Shown here piece by piece: positions 24,780 to 32,437 of a stretch of DNA of 50,118 nucleotides; position 1 is the stretch's first letter, and every line of letters starts with the position of its first letter. The stretch lies in NCBI GenBank assembly GCA_902518395.1, contig CABYFX010000003.1:1-50118 (forward strand), in the 5' to 3' direction. The notes under the pieces were generated by a model. It was not told where the DNA came from. It saw nothing but the letters and a program-made list of their open reading frames with translations, and did no database searches. A program made the position numbers and the translations under genes. The DNA comes from an uncultured Pelagibacteraceae bacterium. Its GTDB lineage: Bacteria; Pseudomonadota; Alphaproteobacteria; Pelagibacterales; Pelagibacteraceae.

Positions 24780-25304
24780 ATGAAACAAAAAGCGTTCACA
24801 CTGATAGAACTCTTAGTCGTTGTAGCCATCATCGGTATTCTAGCTGCAGTCGGTGTCGTTGCTTATAATGGATATACTAATAGCGCTAATGTCTCAGTAT
24901 CTAAATCTAATCACAATACAGCAGTCAAAAAACTGAATTTATTAATTCAAAAATGCAACATTAGTTCTAATGGCAAAGTAAAACTGATGATGAAAGCTAA
25001 CGATAAGACAGAATATGAAAAAGGTTGTTGGTATGATGTAAACACATATTTGTTATTTAGACAGTATTTTACAAATGATTTAAATAATTCAATTGAATGG
25101 AAAAATAATCATACAAAAGAACCTTGGGGTAGAAATTACGTTGCAATGGAAGGAAATAGTTGGGCATGTACTCAGGAAAAATATATTGGATATGTAAATA
25201 TGGATTATAAAACATCATCAAAGACTATTGAAATTTGTACTTGTATTGATAGCCCGTGCAGTGATAATTCAAACATTAAGAAATATGAAACACAGTGGAA
25301 ATAA
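24780..25304 (+). CDS. type IV pilin of the array (tenth copy)
   Basis: A 174-residue prepilin when started at the ATG at 24780 (leader MKQKA, Ala before cleavage, mature FTLIELLVVVAIIGILAAVG). An upstream ATG at 24693 is in frame but would give a 34-residue leader overlapping the previous gene by 80 bases, so I reject it. The head has cysteines in QKCNIS, KGCWYD, WACTQE and the C-terminal CTCIDSPC, and shares its layout with the next copy. The end overlaps the start of that gene by 20 bases. Confidence 0.87.
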   Translation: MKQKAFTLIELLVVVAIIGILAAVGVVAYNGYTNSANVSVSKSNHNTAVKKLNLLIQKCNISSNGKVKLMMKANDKTEYEKGCWYDVNTYLLFRQYFTNDLNNSIEWKNNHTKEPWGRNYVAMEGNSWACTQEKYIGYVNMDYKTSSKTIEICTCIDSPCSDNSNIKKYETQWK

Positions 25305-25824
25305 AAATTTTAGAGCCTTTACTCTAATAGAACTATTAGTCGTTGTAGCCATTATAGGTATTTTATCTGCTGTAGGAGTGGTGGCTTATAATGGTTACAC
25401 CTCAAGCGCCAATGCTTCAGTAACAAAGTCAAATCATAAAATAGTCGTTAAAGAAGTAAAATTGGTAATTACGAATTGTGAAATTGGTGGCACTGTTCAA
25501 TTAATGAGTACGTTAAATAGTAAAAATTATAGCTCGCATACTTGCTATGGAAATGTCCAAGCTTTTTTTCCAGAATATTTTAAAAATCATATAAATAACA
25601 TGATGGATTGGAGTAATTCGTCTAGTATAAGCAACTGGAATGGAAAAAACATGTACGTTTTACAAGAAGGGAATATGTCAAACACACATGCAGGTTTTGT
25701 CTTTTTACAAGTACCGTCAAACTCAAATAGAGAAGTATGGGTAAATATGTTTACATGTTTTAAATCACCATGCAACAAAGCTGAAAACAGAATCGAAGAT
25801 CAAGTATCTTTTTATCAATGGTAA
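25285..25824 (+). CDS. type IV pilin of the array (eleventh copy)
   Basis: A 179-residue prepilin started at 25285, leader MKHSGNKNFRA with Ala before cleavage, mature FTLIELLVVVAIIGILSAVG, then VVAYNGYTSSAN. An in-frame ATG at 25228 would lengthen the leader to 30 residues and is unlikely. Head cysteines: TNCEIG, HTCYGN and the C-terminal FTCFKSPC. It pairs in design with the preceding copy (both have a Cys-Trp/Tyr-rich head and the CxxxPC end), suggesting a local duplication. It overlaps the genes on both sides. Confidence 0.87.
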   Translation: MKHSGNKNFRAFTLIELLVVVAIIGILSAVGVVAYNGYTSSANASVTKSNHKIVVKEVKLVITNCEIGGTVQLMSTLNSKNYSSHTCYGNVQAFFPEYFKNHINNMMDWSNSSSISNWNGKNMYVLQEGNMSNTHAGFVFLQVPSNSNREVWVNMFTCFKSPCNKAENRIEDQVSFYQW

Positions 25825-26336
25825 AGGACGCCATAAACAGAGATGGTTTCACATTAATTGAGCTTTTAGTCGTCGTAGCCATCATCGGTATTCTAGCTGC
25901 TGTAGGTGTTGTAGCTTATAATGGTTATACACAAAGTGCAAAAAGAAATGCCACTCTTCAACAACATGCTCAAGCGGTAAAATTTATAAATAACACACTA
26001 AAATTATGTGATGTTCAAGGTGGTGGGATGTTAACGCTAAGTGATACGAGATCAATAAATTGCGATGTTAACAATAACCCTGGTGGTATTAATGGCTTGA
26101 ATAATATTTTTATTAATTATTTCTTAGACCAAGGGTATACAAATCCCTATGATAATTCAGTAATTGTTGTTTATACTGGCAGAAATAGTTCAAATGACAC
26201 AAATGGGAGAATGAGGTTTGATGAAACAGATTGCCCAAATAATTCTTCAAAAAAAAGAATTGCATTATGGGTAAAAACACATGTTGCAAGTGATTATCAA
26301 CCTGCGTTAATTCAAAAAGACGGATGGTGTAATTAG
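25818..26336 (+). CDS. type IV pilin of the array (last copy)
   Basis: A 172-residue prepilin: leader MVKDAINRDG, unusual in carrying acidic residues, mature FTLIELLVVVAIIGILAAVG, then VVAYNGYTQSAKR. Head cysteines lie in KLCDVQ, INCDVN, TDCPNN and the very end (GWCN). The head is rich in Asn and Gly. It closes the array; its stop overlaps the stop of the convergent DUF2794 gene by two bases, and an inverted repeat just downstream may act as a terminator for the run. Confidence 0.85.
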   Translation: MVKDAINRDGFTLIELLVVVAIIGILAAVGVVAYNGYTQSAKRNATLQQHAQAVKFINNTLKLCDVQGGGMLTLSDTRSINCDVNNNPGGINGLNNIFINYFLDQGYTNPYDNSVIVVYTGRNSSNDTNGRMRFDETDCPNNSSKKRIALWVKTHVASDYQPALIQKDGWCN

Positions 26337-26668
26337 TTAAGATGATTTAAATTTATCATTAAAGAATTTAAATCATATGAATTCTTTAAAATAAGACCAT
26401 TTGTATCAGTAATCAAATATTTAAGATTTTTATTCTTTGGTTTAAAGTTTTTGCAAATCTTAAAACATGCATTCTCAGATGCATTTCTAAAAACATTAAA
26501 AGTGACTTGTTGATTTGAATTACTTAAACCATAATCTTTCCACGAACCCTTAGAGACCATTTTAGCATATAAATTTAAAATTATTTTTAATTCTTTTTTT
26601 TCGAAAAAATATTTTTGTTTTTCCTCTTTTTTATTATTATCAATTACTAATCTTAGGTTTCTATTCAT
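26333..26668 (-). CDS. DUF2794 family protein
   Basis: A 111-residue cytoplasmic protein matching the alphaproteobacterial DUF2794 family: an early FEKKELKIILNLYAKMVSKG, then SWKDYGL, a VTFNVFRNASENACFKICKN block and near the end YLITDTNGLILKNSYDL. The function is unknown. It is a good lineage marker because the family is almost confined to alphaproteobacteria. It converges on the pilin array with overlapping stops, and its start overlaps the end of the septation protein gene by eight bases, so the two are probably co-transcribed on the minus strand. Confidence 0.8.
   Translation of the reverse strand: MNRNLRLVIDNNKKEEKQKYFFEKKELKIILNLYAKMVSKGSWKDYGLSNSNQQVTFNVFRNASENACFKICKNFKPKNKNLKYLITDTNGLILKNSYDLNSLMINLNHLN
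26342..26376. repeat. 12-base inverted repeat after the pilin array
   Basis: ATGATTTAAATT (26342-26353) and its exact reverse complement AATTTAAATCAT (26365-26376) flank an 11-base loop. The arms lie in the last codons of the DUF2794 gene, just past the pilin stop. They could form a weak, all-AT-rich hairpin ending pilin transcripts, although no clean T run follows. Confidence 0.55.
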
Positions 26669-27212
26669 TAATTTTATACTTATTTATCAATCCTATTTGA
26701 AAAGCGGTAAAAATAAAGGTTATTGGCAACATTCCCCAAACTTTAAAGTTTACCCAAAATTCTTCCGTTTGAGTTCTCCAGATTATTTCATTTAAAATTG
26801 CTAGAGCAAAAAAGAAATACATCCATCTCTTATTTAAAATTTCCCAACCCTCGTCATTTAAGGGCATAGATTTGCCAAGTAATTTCTTTAAAATTGGCTC
26901 TTTTGTAAAGTATTTGCCAAACATTAATGCAAGACCAAATAAAATATTTATAATTGTGGGCTTCATGTAAATAAATATAGGATCATCAAAATAAATTGTT
27001 AGACCACCAAATAGCGTTATCAATACTCCACTAATTAATGGAACTTTTGGAATTTTTTTCTCGCTAACCCAAACAACTAATACAGCAATAATTGTTGCAA
27101 CTATAAGTGGAGGAATTGCAATAATTAAGTTTTTATCATTGTTATAATAAAAATAAAAAAATATTACTAAAGGCCCTAAATCAGTTACAAATTTTAAAAA
27201 AGATTTATTCAC
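26661..27212 (-). CDS. yciB: septation protein A (YciB family)
   Basis: A 183-residue polytopic inner-membrane protein when started at the GTG at 27212 (MNKSFLKFVTDLGPLVIFFY). FVTDLGPLVIFF near the start and NEIIWRTQTEEFWVNFKVWG near the end are hallmarks of the YciB/IspZ family, linked to envelope and septum maintenance. A frame extending to 27317 exists, but its extra 35 residues have no family counterpart and would run into the divergent hspQ gene. Five to six membrane segments are predicted by eye. It is upstream of, and overlaps, the DUF2794 gene. Confidence 0.88.
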   Translation of the reverse strand: MNKSFLKFVTDLGPLVIFFYFYYNNDKNLIIAIPPLIVATIIAVLVVWVSEKKIPKVPLISGVLITLFGGLTIYFDDPIFIYMKPTIINILFGLALMFGKYFTKEPILKKLLGKSMPLNDEGWEILNKRWMYFFFALAILNEIIWRTQTEEFWVNFKVWGMLPITFIFTAFQIGLINKYKINE

Positions 27213-27289
27213 TGCTACATAATAGCAGAATAATAAAACATTCACATTTTTTTTATTGATTTTTAATCTTAAATATCCATATTTAATGT

Positions 27290-27610
27290 GTGAGCATTCA
27301 AAAAGGTAAATTTTCAATTGGTGATGTAGTAAAACATAAGCACTTTGATTTTAGAGGTGTAATATATGACGTTGATTTTGAATTTAATAATTCAGAGGAG
27401 TGGTATCAATCAATTCCAAAAAATGTAAGACCAAGAAAAGATCAACCATTTTATCATTTGTTAGCTGAAAATGACGAAATCACGTATGAAGCATATGTTT
27501 CTGAACAAAATTTATTGGTGGATGACTCAGATGAACCGATTAAGCACCCTCTAATTAACGAAATATTTTCAGGCAAAAAGGGTTCAGGCTATTTTAAACC
27601 TTCTAACTAG
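27290..27610 (+). CDS. hspQ: heat shock protein HspQ (YccV-like)
   Basis: A 106-residue protein with the whole HspQ/YccV domain: KFSIGDVVKHKHFDFRGVIY, DVDFEFNNSEEWYQ, QPFYHLLAENDE and YEAYVSEQNLL. E. coli HspQ binds hemimethylated oriC DNA and acts as an adaptor and specificity factor for Lon protease. The frame starts with GTG; an ATG four bases upstream is out of frame. It diverges from the septation gene with 77 bases between the chosen starts. The tail KKGSGYFKPSN is normal for the family. Confidence 0.85.
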   Translation: MSIQKGKFSIGDVVKHKHFDFRGVIYDVDFEFNNSEEWYQSIPKNVRPRKDQPFYHLLAENDEITYEAYVSEQNLLVDDSDEPIKHPLINEIFSGKKGSGYFKPSN

Positions 27611-27792
27611 ATATATTTACATTTTTTAAACACATTTCGTGCAAATCTTCGTCACAGATTATGACTAAAATAAATAATATTTTGACCAAGGATGCTTTAA
27701 TCCCATTTATTTTATCTCCCTCAGTGTTCTTGGTCAGAATAACCCACCAGAAAAATTTTCATAATTTAAATTTGTGTTATAGATAACAGAGA
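27611..27792 (+). other. intergenic region before ccmC with a strong hairpin
   Basis: This 182-base gap has a stem of about 12 pairs, two of them G-U: 27681-27692 with 27727-27738, the core TGACCAAG pairing with CTTGGTCA, across a 34-base loop that is unusually C-rich. A smaller hairpin (AATCT/AGATT, seven-base loop) lies upstream near 27655. No open frame of note is present. It may be a terminator-like element of hspQ, a leader structure for ccmC or a small RNA. I do not recognise an Rfam family. Confidence 0.5.
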
Positions 27793-28500
27793 ATGTTTAA
27801 GTATTTAAAACCGAACAATTTATTAAAAATAATAAATAAAACACAAAAGTTTGTATTTATTGTTTTTTTAGTAATTATAAGCATTGGTCTTGTTGAGGCA
27901 TTAATACTTTCTCCTGAAGACTATAAACAAAGCGACTCAGTGAGAATTATGTATGTCCATGTTCCGGCAGCTTGGATTTCTCTTGGAATTTTTTCTTTAA
28001 TTGCTGTTTTGTCATTTGGTATTTTAGTTTTTAAAAATAAGAATCTTTCTTTAATAACAAAAAGCTTAGCACCATCTGGTTTTGTCTTTAATCTAATTGC
28101 TTTAGTTACAGGATCCATCTGGGGTAAACCTACTTGGGGAACCTGGTGGGCATGGGATGCAAGAATAACATCAATGTTATTACTTGCTTTTTTTTATTTG
28201 ATGTTTCTTCTAAGTTGGAGGGTAACAGATAATGAGGAAAAAGCTGTAAAGATTAGTTCGTACATAGCAATAATAGGTTTAATAAATGTCCCAATAATCA
28301 AATTTTCTGTTGAATGGTGGTCAACATTGCACCAACCTTCTTCAGTAAATATTTTTACAGAAACTTCTATTCATGTTTCTATGTTGTTACCTTTAGGTAT
28401 AATGACTGCGGCATTTGCACTTTTTTCGCTTTTGATATTTTTGATGAAATATAATACAGAACTGATAAAAATAAAAAACAAAGGATTAGATAGATTATGA
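27793..28500 (+). CDS. ccmC: cytochrome c maturation heme exporter CcmC
   Basis: A 235-residue inner-membrane protein with six helices that presents heme to CcmE. The tryptophan-rich heme-handling motif is WGTWWAWDARITS, flanked by the two conserved histidines in MYVHVPAAW and ETSIHVSML. It starts the System I maturation cluster, ccmC-D-E-F-G-H, all in one direction with overlaps or tiny gaps. CcmA and CcmB, the ABC partners, are not in this window. Cytochromes c made by this system serve respiration in an aerobic cell. Confidence 0.95.
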   Translation: MFKYLKPNNLLKIINKTQKFVFIVFLVIISIGLVEALILSPEDYKQSDSVRIMYVHVPAAWISLGIFSLIAVLSFGILVFKNKNLSLITKSLAPSGFVFNLIALVTGSIWGKPTWGTWWAWDARITSMLLLAFFYLMFLLSWRVTDNEEKAVKISSYIAIIGLINVPIIKFSVEWWSTLHQPSSVNIFTETSIHVSMLLPLGIMTAAFALFSLLIFLMKYNTELIKIKNKGLDRL

Positions 28501-28730
28501 TTAACGAAGTTTTATACATGAACGGATATGGTCTCTATGTATGGTCTTCTTTTGCATTTACTCTTTCTTGTTTTTGTATTTTATATTCAGTAATCAAACT
28601 TCAATTAGTTAAGGAGCAAAAGAAATTTAGGGCTCGTTTTGAAAGTTTAGAGACTAATAAAATTGAAATAGCAAAAAAACAAGAAACATACAAAGAAATA
28701 CTAGCTACTTCATCTACATCTAAAATTTAA
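28497..28730 (+). CDS. ccmD: heme exporter protein CcmD
   Basis: A 77-residue single-helix membrane protein that stabilises the CcmABCD complex. [20 protein letters not shown] matches the usual CcmD start, and a charged helix follows. Two starts are possible: the ATG at 28497, which overlaps the ccmC stop (ATGA) and is taken here, or the ATG at 28518, which gives the classical N terminus. The tail [14 protein letters not shown] is longer than in many CcmD proteins. Position between ccmC and ccmE makes the call safe. Confidence 0.85.
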   Translation: MINEVLYMNGYGLYVWSSFAFTLSCFCILYSVIKLQLVKEQKKFRARFESLETNKIEIAKKQETYKEILATSSTSKI

Positions 28731-28741
28731 TTTTTATATTC

Positions 28742-29164
28742 ATGTATGGTAAAAAAGTTAAATTAAGAGCCATCTTTATATTATCTATATTCTTTTCATC
28801 AGTCTTAATTGTTTTTTTAGTTTTTAAATCCCTTGAGGAAAACGTTGTTTATTTTAAATCACCTACAGAAATAAAAAATTTAACAGAGTTGACACCAAAA
28901 AAAATAAGGGTTGGTGGTATGGTTAAAGAAAAATCAATTAATGTTAATCAGTCAGAAGTTAACTTTGTAATCACTGACTTTAAAAATGAATTAATCGTTA
29001 ATTATAGTGGCTCTGTTCCAAATTTATTTGAGGAGGGAAAAGGAGTTGTGGCTGAAGGTTTTTTAAAAGATCGTAATTTTTTAACTGCTGTTAAAATTTT
29101 AGCAAAACACGACGAAAATTATATGCCACCTGAAGTGAAAGAGTCAATTAAAGAGGATAATTAA
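28742..29164 (+). CDS. ccmE: heme chaperone CcmE
   Basis: A 140-residue periplasmic protein anchored by one N-terminal helix (about residues 9-30) that binds heme covalently and hands it to CcmF. The heme-binding motif is intact: [11 protein letters not shown] with His123 and Tyr127. The OB-fold part includes [11 protein letters not shown] and [16 protein letters not shown]. The family is normally 140-160 residues. Its stop overlaps the ccmF ATG (TAATG). Confidence 0.95.
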   Translation: MYGKKVKLRAIFILSIFFSSVLIVFLVFKSLEENVVYFKSPTEIKNLTELTPKKIRVGGMVKEKSINVNQSEVNFVITDFKNELIVNYSGSVPNLFEEGKGVVAEGFLKDRNFLTAVKILAKHDENYMPPEVKESIKEDN

Positions 29165-31035
29165 TGCTAAACCAAATTGGAAATTATTCACTTTATATTG
29201 CTTTACTATCGTCTATTTTAATAATCATTCAATCTCCAATATTATTAAATAGGAATAATATAAATGTTAGTGGAAAAATTTTTTCACTAATTTCTATTCA
29301 ATCATTAATGATTATAATAAGTTTCATTGCTCTTATAATAGCTTTTATAATCTCAGATTTTAGTAATGAGACAGTCTATAATAATTCTCATACCTCTAAA
29401 CCTTTGTTCTATAAAATTTCAGGAACATGGGGAAACCATGAGGGAAGTTTACTTCTTTGGTTACTCGTATTATCAATTTTCTTATTAATTTTTACAATTA
29501 CTTCAAAAAATATTTCAAATAAATATAGGATTTTAACTTTATTTTTTCAGGAAATAATAATTTTGGGATTTTTGTTGTTTATTCTTTTTACCTCAAATCC
29601 TTTTATGAGTTTATTTCCAATTCCTAACGAGGGAACTGGTTTAAATCCAATACTTCAAGACCCTGCATTAGCAATTCATCCACCAATATTATATTTAGGA
29701 TATGTTGGAACATCTATTATTTTTTCTTCTTCACTCGCAGCCTTAATTTCAGGTTCTGTAAATAAAACTTGGGCTAAGCATATAAAGAATTGGGTACTAG
29801 TTTCATGGATTTTTTTATCAATTGGAATTTTATTAGGATCTATATGGGCTTATTATGAACTAGGATGGGGAGGATTTTGGTTTTGGGATCCAGTTGAAAA
29901 TGTATCCCTTATGCCATGGTTTTGTTTAACAGCTTTATTTCACACTATTTTAATTTTAGAAAAAAGAGAAATGTTTCATTCCTGGGCAGTAATTTTATCA
30001 ATTACAACTTTCTCATTAAGTATGAGTGGAACATTTCTCGTTAGATCTGGTATTTTAAATTCAATCCATACTTTTGCAAATGATCCTTCAAGGGGTGTCT
30101 TTATTCTTAGTTTTTTATTTATATTAATTACGCTGTCTATTTTTATTTATTTTTTTTATCAAAACAAAATCAATAACAATTTCACAAAAACTTATATTAT
30201 TAGTAAAGAAACAGCTATTCTAGTTAATAACTTGTTCATGATGTTTTTTTTATCAGTTGTCTTAATTGGTACAGTTTATCCAATATTTCTAGAAGTAGTA
30301 AATAATGATAAAATTTCAGTTGGCCCCACCTTTTATCATAAATTAATTGTGCCTTTTTTGATTCCTTTTTTAATTTTTATGGCAATTGGATCAAATCTTA
30401 ATTGGATAAAAGATAAAATAAATAAAATTAATCTACAGCAACTTTTATTTTTCATTTTATCAATAATTGTCTCGTTTATTTTTTTAAAAAGAGTTGGAAT
30501 TTCCTATTTATTTTCACTTCCACTTTTTATAGCAAGCTTTTTTCTTTTTTTTATTACTATTAAAGACTTTTCTGTTAAAAAAACAAATTTATCTCAAAAA
30601 ATATCTCATTTTGGTTTTAGTTTGTTTATTTTAAGTGTTTTAGTAAATGGTGTTCTTGCTAAAGAATATTCATCTAATATGAAAGTTGGTGATGAGAGAA
30701 AATTTTTAAATAAAACAATCAAATTTGAAAGTCTTAAAATTAATGAAAATAAAAATTATCAATCTTTAGAAGCAAACTTTAATATTACAGATAAAAATAA
30801 TTCGATTAATTTAAAACCAGAAGTTAGAGTTTATGATCAGCCACAGACTATTACTAGTGAGGCTGATATTGAAACAACAATATATTCAGATAATTTTTTA
30901 GTATTTAATATATTGAAAAATGATGGATTTTATAATGTAAGATATCAAATAAAACCGTTTATGATATGGATTTGGATATCAATAATATTAATCACCTTTG
31001 GAGGGATATTAAGCATTGTAAAAAAAAATGGTTAA
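29164..31035 (+). CDS. ccmF: cytochrome c heme lyase subunit CcmF
   Basis: A 623-residue polytopic membrane protein that attaches heme to apocytochrome c. The heme-handling domain is GWGGFWFWDPVENVSLMPW (about residues 235-255), with Phe where most CcmF proteins have the second Trp of GGWWFWDP. LQDPALAIHPPILYLGYVG is another signature block, and conserved histidines occur in AIHPP and GTWGNHEGS. The C-terminal periplasmic region carries PEVRVYDQPQT. Slightly shorter than typical (about 650). It overlaps ccmG by 8 bases. Confidence 0.95.
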   Translation: MLNQIGNYSLYIALLSSILIIIQSPILLNRNNINVSGKIFSLISIQSLMIIISFIALIIAFIISDFSNETVYNNSHTSKPLFYKISGTWGNHEGSLLLWLLVLSIFLLIFTITSKNISNKYRILTLFFQEIIILGFLLFILFTSNPFMSLFPIPNEGTGLNPILQDPALAIHPPILYLGYVGTSIIFSSSLAALISGSVNKTWAKHIKNWVLVSWIFLSIGILLGSIWAYYELGWGGFWFWDPVENVSLMPWFCLTALFHTILILEKREMFHSWAVILSITTFSLSMSGTFLVRSGILNSIHTFANDPSRGVFILSFLFILITLSIFIYFFYQNKINNNFTKTYIISKETAILVNNLFMMFFLSVVLIGTVYPIFLEVVNNDKISVGPTFYHKLIVPFLIPFLIFMAIGSNLNWIKDKINKINLQQLLFFILSIIVSFIFLKRVGISYLFSLPLFIASFFLFFITIKDFSVKKTNLSQKISHFGFSLFILSVLVNGVLAKEYSSNMKVGDERKFLNKTIKFESLKINENKNYQSLEANFNITDKNNSINLKPEVRVYDQPQTITSEADIETTIYSDNFLVFNILKNDGFYNVRYQIKPFMIWIWISIILITFGGILSIVKKNG

Positions 31036-31561
31036 AAATATTAAGCTAATAGCAGTAGTTTTTTTAGTTATTGTAAGTTTTTTCATTCTTCTTAAAGGAC
31101 TGAATAAAACAAATAATTATTCCCCTAATTTAAACTCAAGTAAAATTGATTTTAACTTTAAGGCAAAGTTTCTTTACTCTGATGAAGAGTCAACATTATA
31201 TGAATTGATAAATGATAAAGATTTTTCAATAATCAATATTTGGGCTTCGTGGTGTCTGCCTTGTAGAGATGAGCATTCTTTTCTATTAAACCTCAAATCA
31301 TTGGATAAATTAAATATAATAGGAATTAATTATAAAGATAATGAGATTAATGCAAAAAAATTTATTAAAGAACTGGGTAACCCTTATTCTAAAATTGTAG
31401 TTGACCCTTCTGGGGTTAATTCAATTGAGCTAGGTGCATATGGTGTACCCGAAACAATTCTTATAAATAATAAATCTAAAACTATTTTAAAAAAATATAT
31501 AGGTCCACTAGATGATAAAAAACTTGCTGAACTTAAAATGATAATAAAAAATGAAAATTAA
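31028..31561 (+). CDS. ccmG: thiol:disulfide interchange protein CcmG/DsbE
   Basis: A 177-residue periplasmic thioredoxin-like reductase anchored by an N-terminal helix. The active site is WASWCLPCRDEH with C76 and C79, preceded by INIWASW and followed by a cis-Pro region GAYGVPETILI. It reduces the CxxCH cysteines of apocytochrome c, with CcmH, before heme ligation. The start overlaps ccmF by 8 bases and the end overlaps ccmH by 11. Confidence 0.93.
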   Translation: MVKNIKLIAVVFLVIVSFFILLKGLNKTNNYSPNLNSSKIDFNFKAKFLYSDEESTLYELINDKDFSIINIWASWCLPCRDEHSFLLNLKSLDKLNIIGINYKDNEINAKKFIKELGNPYSKIVVDPSGVNSIELGAYGVPETILINNKSKTILKKYIGPLDDKKLAELKMIIKNEN

Positions 31562-31913
31562 AATTTTAGTACTTACAATATTTTACTTAATAGGTTCTTT
31601 TAATCTATCATATGCAGCGAATTCTGAAAAGGTTAACAAAATTTCAAAAAATTTGAGATGTTTAATTTGTCAAGGACAATCAGTTTATGACTCTCAATCT
31701 GATTTTGCTTTAAGTATGAAAATTTTAATTCAAAATAAAATAGATGAAGGTAAAAATGATGAACAGATTTATGATTTCCTTAAGAGCAAATATGGAGAGT
31801 GGATTGTGTATGATCCAGAAATTACTAAAAATACACTTTTACTTTGGATATTACCTTTGATTTTGTTTGTTTTTGGAGCTATTTTAATTATTAGAAAACT
31901 ATCTATAAAGTAG
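31551..31913 (+). CDS. ccmH: cytochrome c maturation protein CcmH
   Basis: A 120-residue protein with a signal peptide, the LRCLICQGQSVYDSQS motif (C37 and C40) that binds apocytochrome thiols, and a C-terminal membrane helix (about 95-115). This is the short CcmL/NrfF form without the TPR domain of E. coli CcmH; a separate ccmI gene was not found after it. It ends the ccm cluster. Confidence 0.93.
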   Translation: MKIKILVLTIFYLIGSFNLSYAANSEKVNKISKNLRCLICQGQSVYDSQSDFALSMKILIQNKIDEGKNDEQIYDFLKSKYGEWIVYDPEITKNTLLLWILPLILFVFGAILIIRKLSIK

Positions 31914-31927
31914 TTATAACTTTTCTT

Positions 31928-32428
31928 ATGAGAGCCATTACAAAAATTCTGTTAATATATATTTTGGTATCATTTAACGTAGTAAAAGCTGACGATAAAA
32001 GTTCTAACGAAAATTGGAGCTTTTATACAGGAATGTTTGATTTTAGTGATGATGGAAAAAAAGCTAATTTATTCGGTATTCAGCATATTAATACTGGAAA
32101 AAATAAAGAAAGTTTTTTAGGTATTCTTCAACCTGTAACAGGACTTATGGTGACTGGCGATAATGCTGCGTATATTTATACAGGATTTCAAATTTATAAT
32201 GAAGGTGCTTTAAAATTTACTCCAAGTTTTACTCCAGGCTTGTATTCTAAGGGTGACGGAAAAGACTTAGGACATGTTATTGAGTTTAAAACAGAGATAC
32301 AAATTTCATATGAGTTCTCGTCAAATAGTGAAATAGCAGTATCATATAATCATATATCTAATGCAAGCATTGGAGATAAAAATCCTGGGGCAAATAGTTA
32401 TATGTTTAATTATATAAAAAAATTTTAA
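31928..32428 (+). CDS. PagL-like outer-membrane protein (lipid A deacylase family)
   Basis: A 166-residue protein with a signal peptide (cleavage near KA-DD) and alternating hydrophobic strands fitting the eight-stranded PagL barrel, ending in aromatic Phe. PagL removes a 3-O acyl chain from lipid A. The catalytic His-x-Ser is present as NHISNASIG (H142, S144). The third residue of the Pseudomonas PagL triad, a Glu 14 residues after the His, aligns here with Asn156. It could therefore be a divergent or inactive member, or my alignment over that loop is off. It lies 14 bases after ccmH and 9 before the first lldD-like gene. Confidence 0.65.
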   Translation: MRAITKILLIYILVSFNVVKADDKSSNENWSFYTGMFDFSDDGKKANLFGIQHINTGKNKESFLGILQPVTGLMVTGDNAAYIYTGFQIYNEGALKFTPSFTPGLYSKGDGKDLGHVIEFKTEIQISYEFSSNSEIAVSYNHISNASIGDKNPGANSYMFNYIKKF

Positions 32429-32437
32429 ACTCTAAAT

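Larger units (their letters stand above)
20110..25943 (+). repeat. dispersed 96-base pilin helix module, twelve copies
   Basis: Each pilin contains a module of about 96 bases from the first mature codon to the SAK segment. First codons are at 20110, 20557, 21147, 21710, 22191, 22735, 23263, 23784, 24314, 24795, 25318 and 25848, mostly 480-590 bases apart. Most of the later copies share nearly the same DNA with GC-ending codons (GTC, GCC, ATC), while the heads have diverged. The copy at 20557 (PilE-like) is the most different. Confidence 0.85.

Noticed and set aside
20089-26336. Pilin array as a CRISPR-like or integron cassette array
   Set aside because: Repeats are coding helix segments, spacing is gene length and irregular, and no attC-like sites, integrase or cas genes were seen.
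26661-27317. Septation protein starting at 27317
   Set aside because: The additional 35 residues have no family counterpart and overlap the divergent hspQ start; GTG at 27212 gives the normal N terminus.
27772-27779. A TTGTGTTA octamer before ccmC, identical to the pilMN repeats
   Set aside because: A single copy; an 8-base AT-rich word is expected several times by chance in 50 kb, and no second copy lies nearby.
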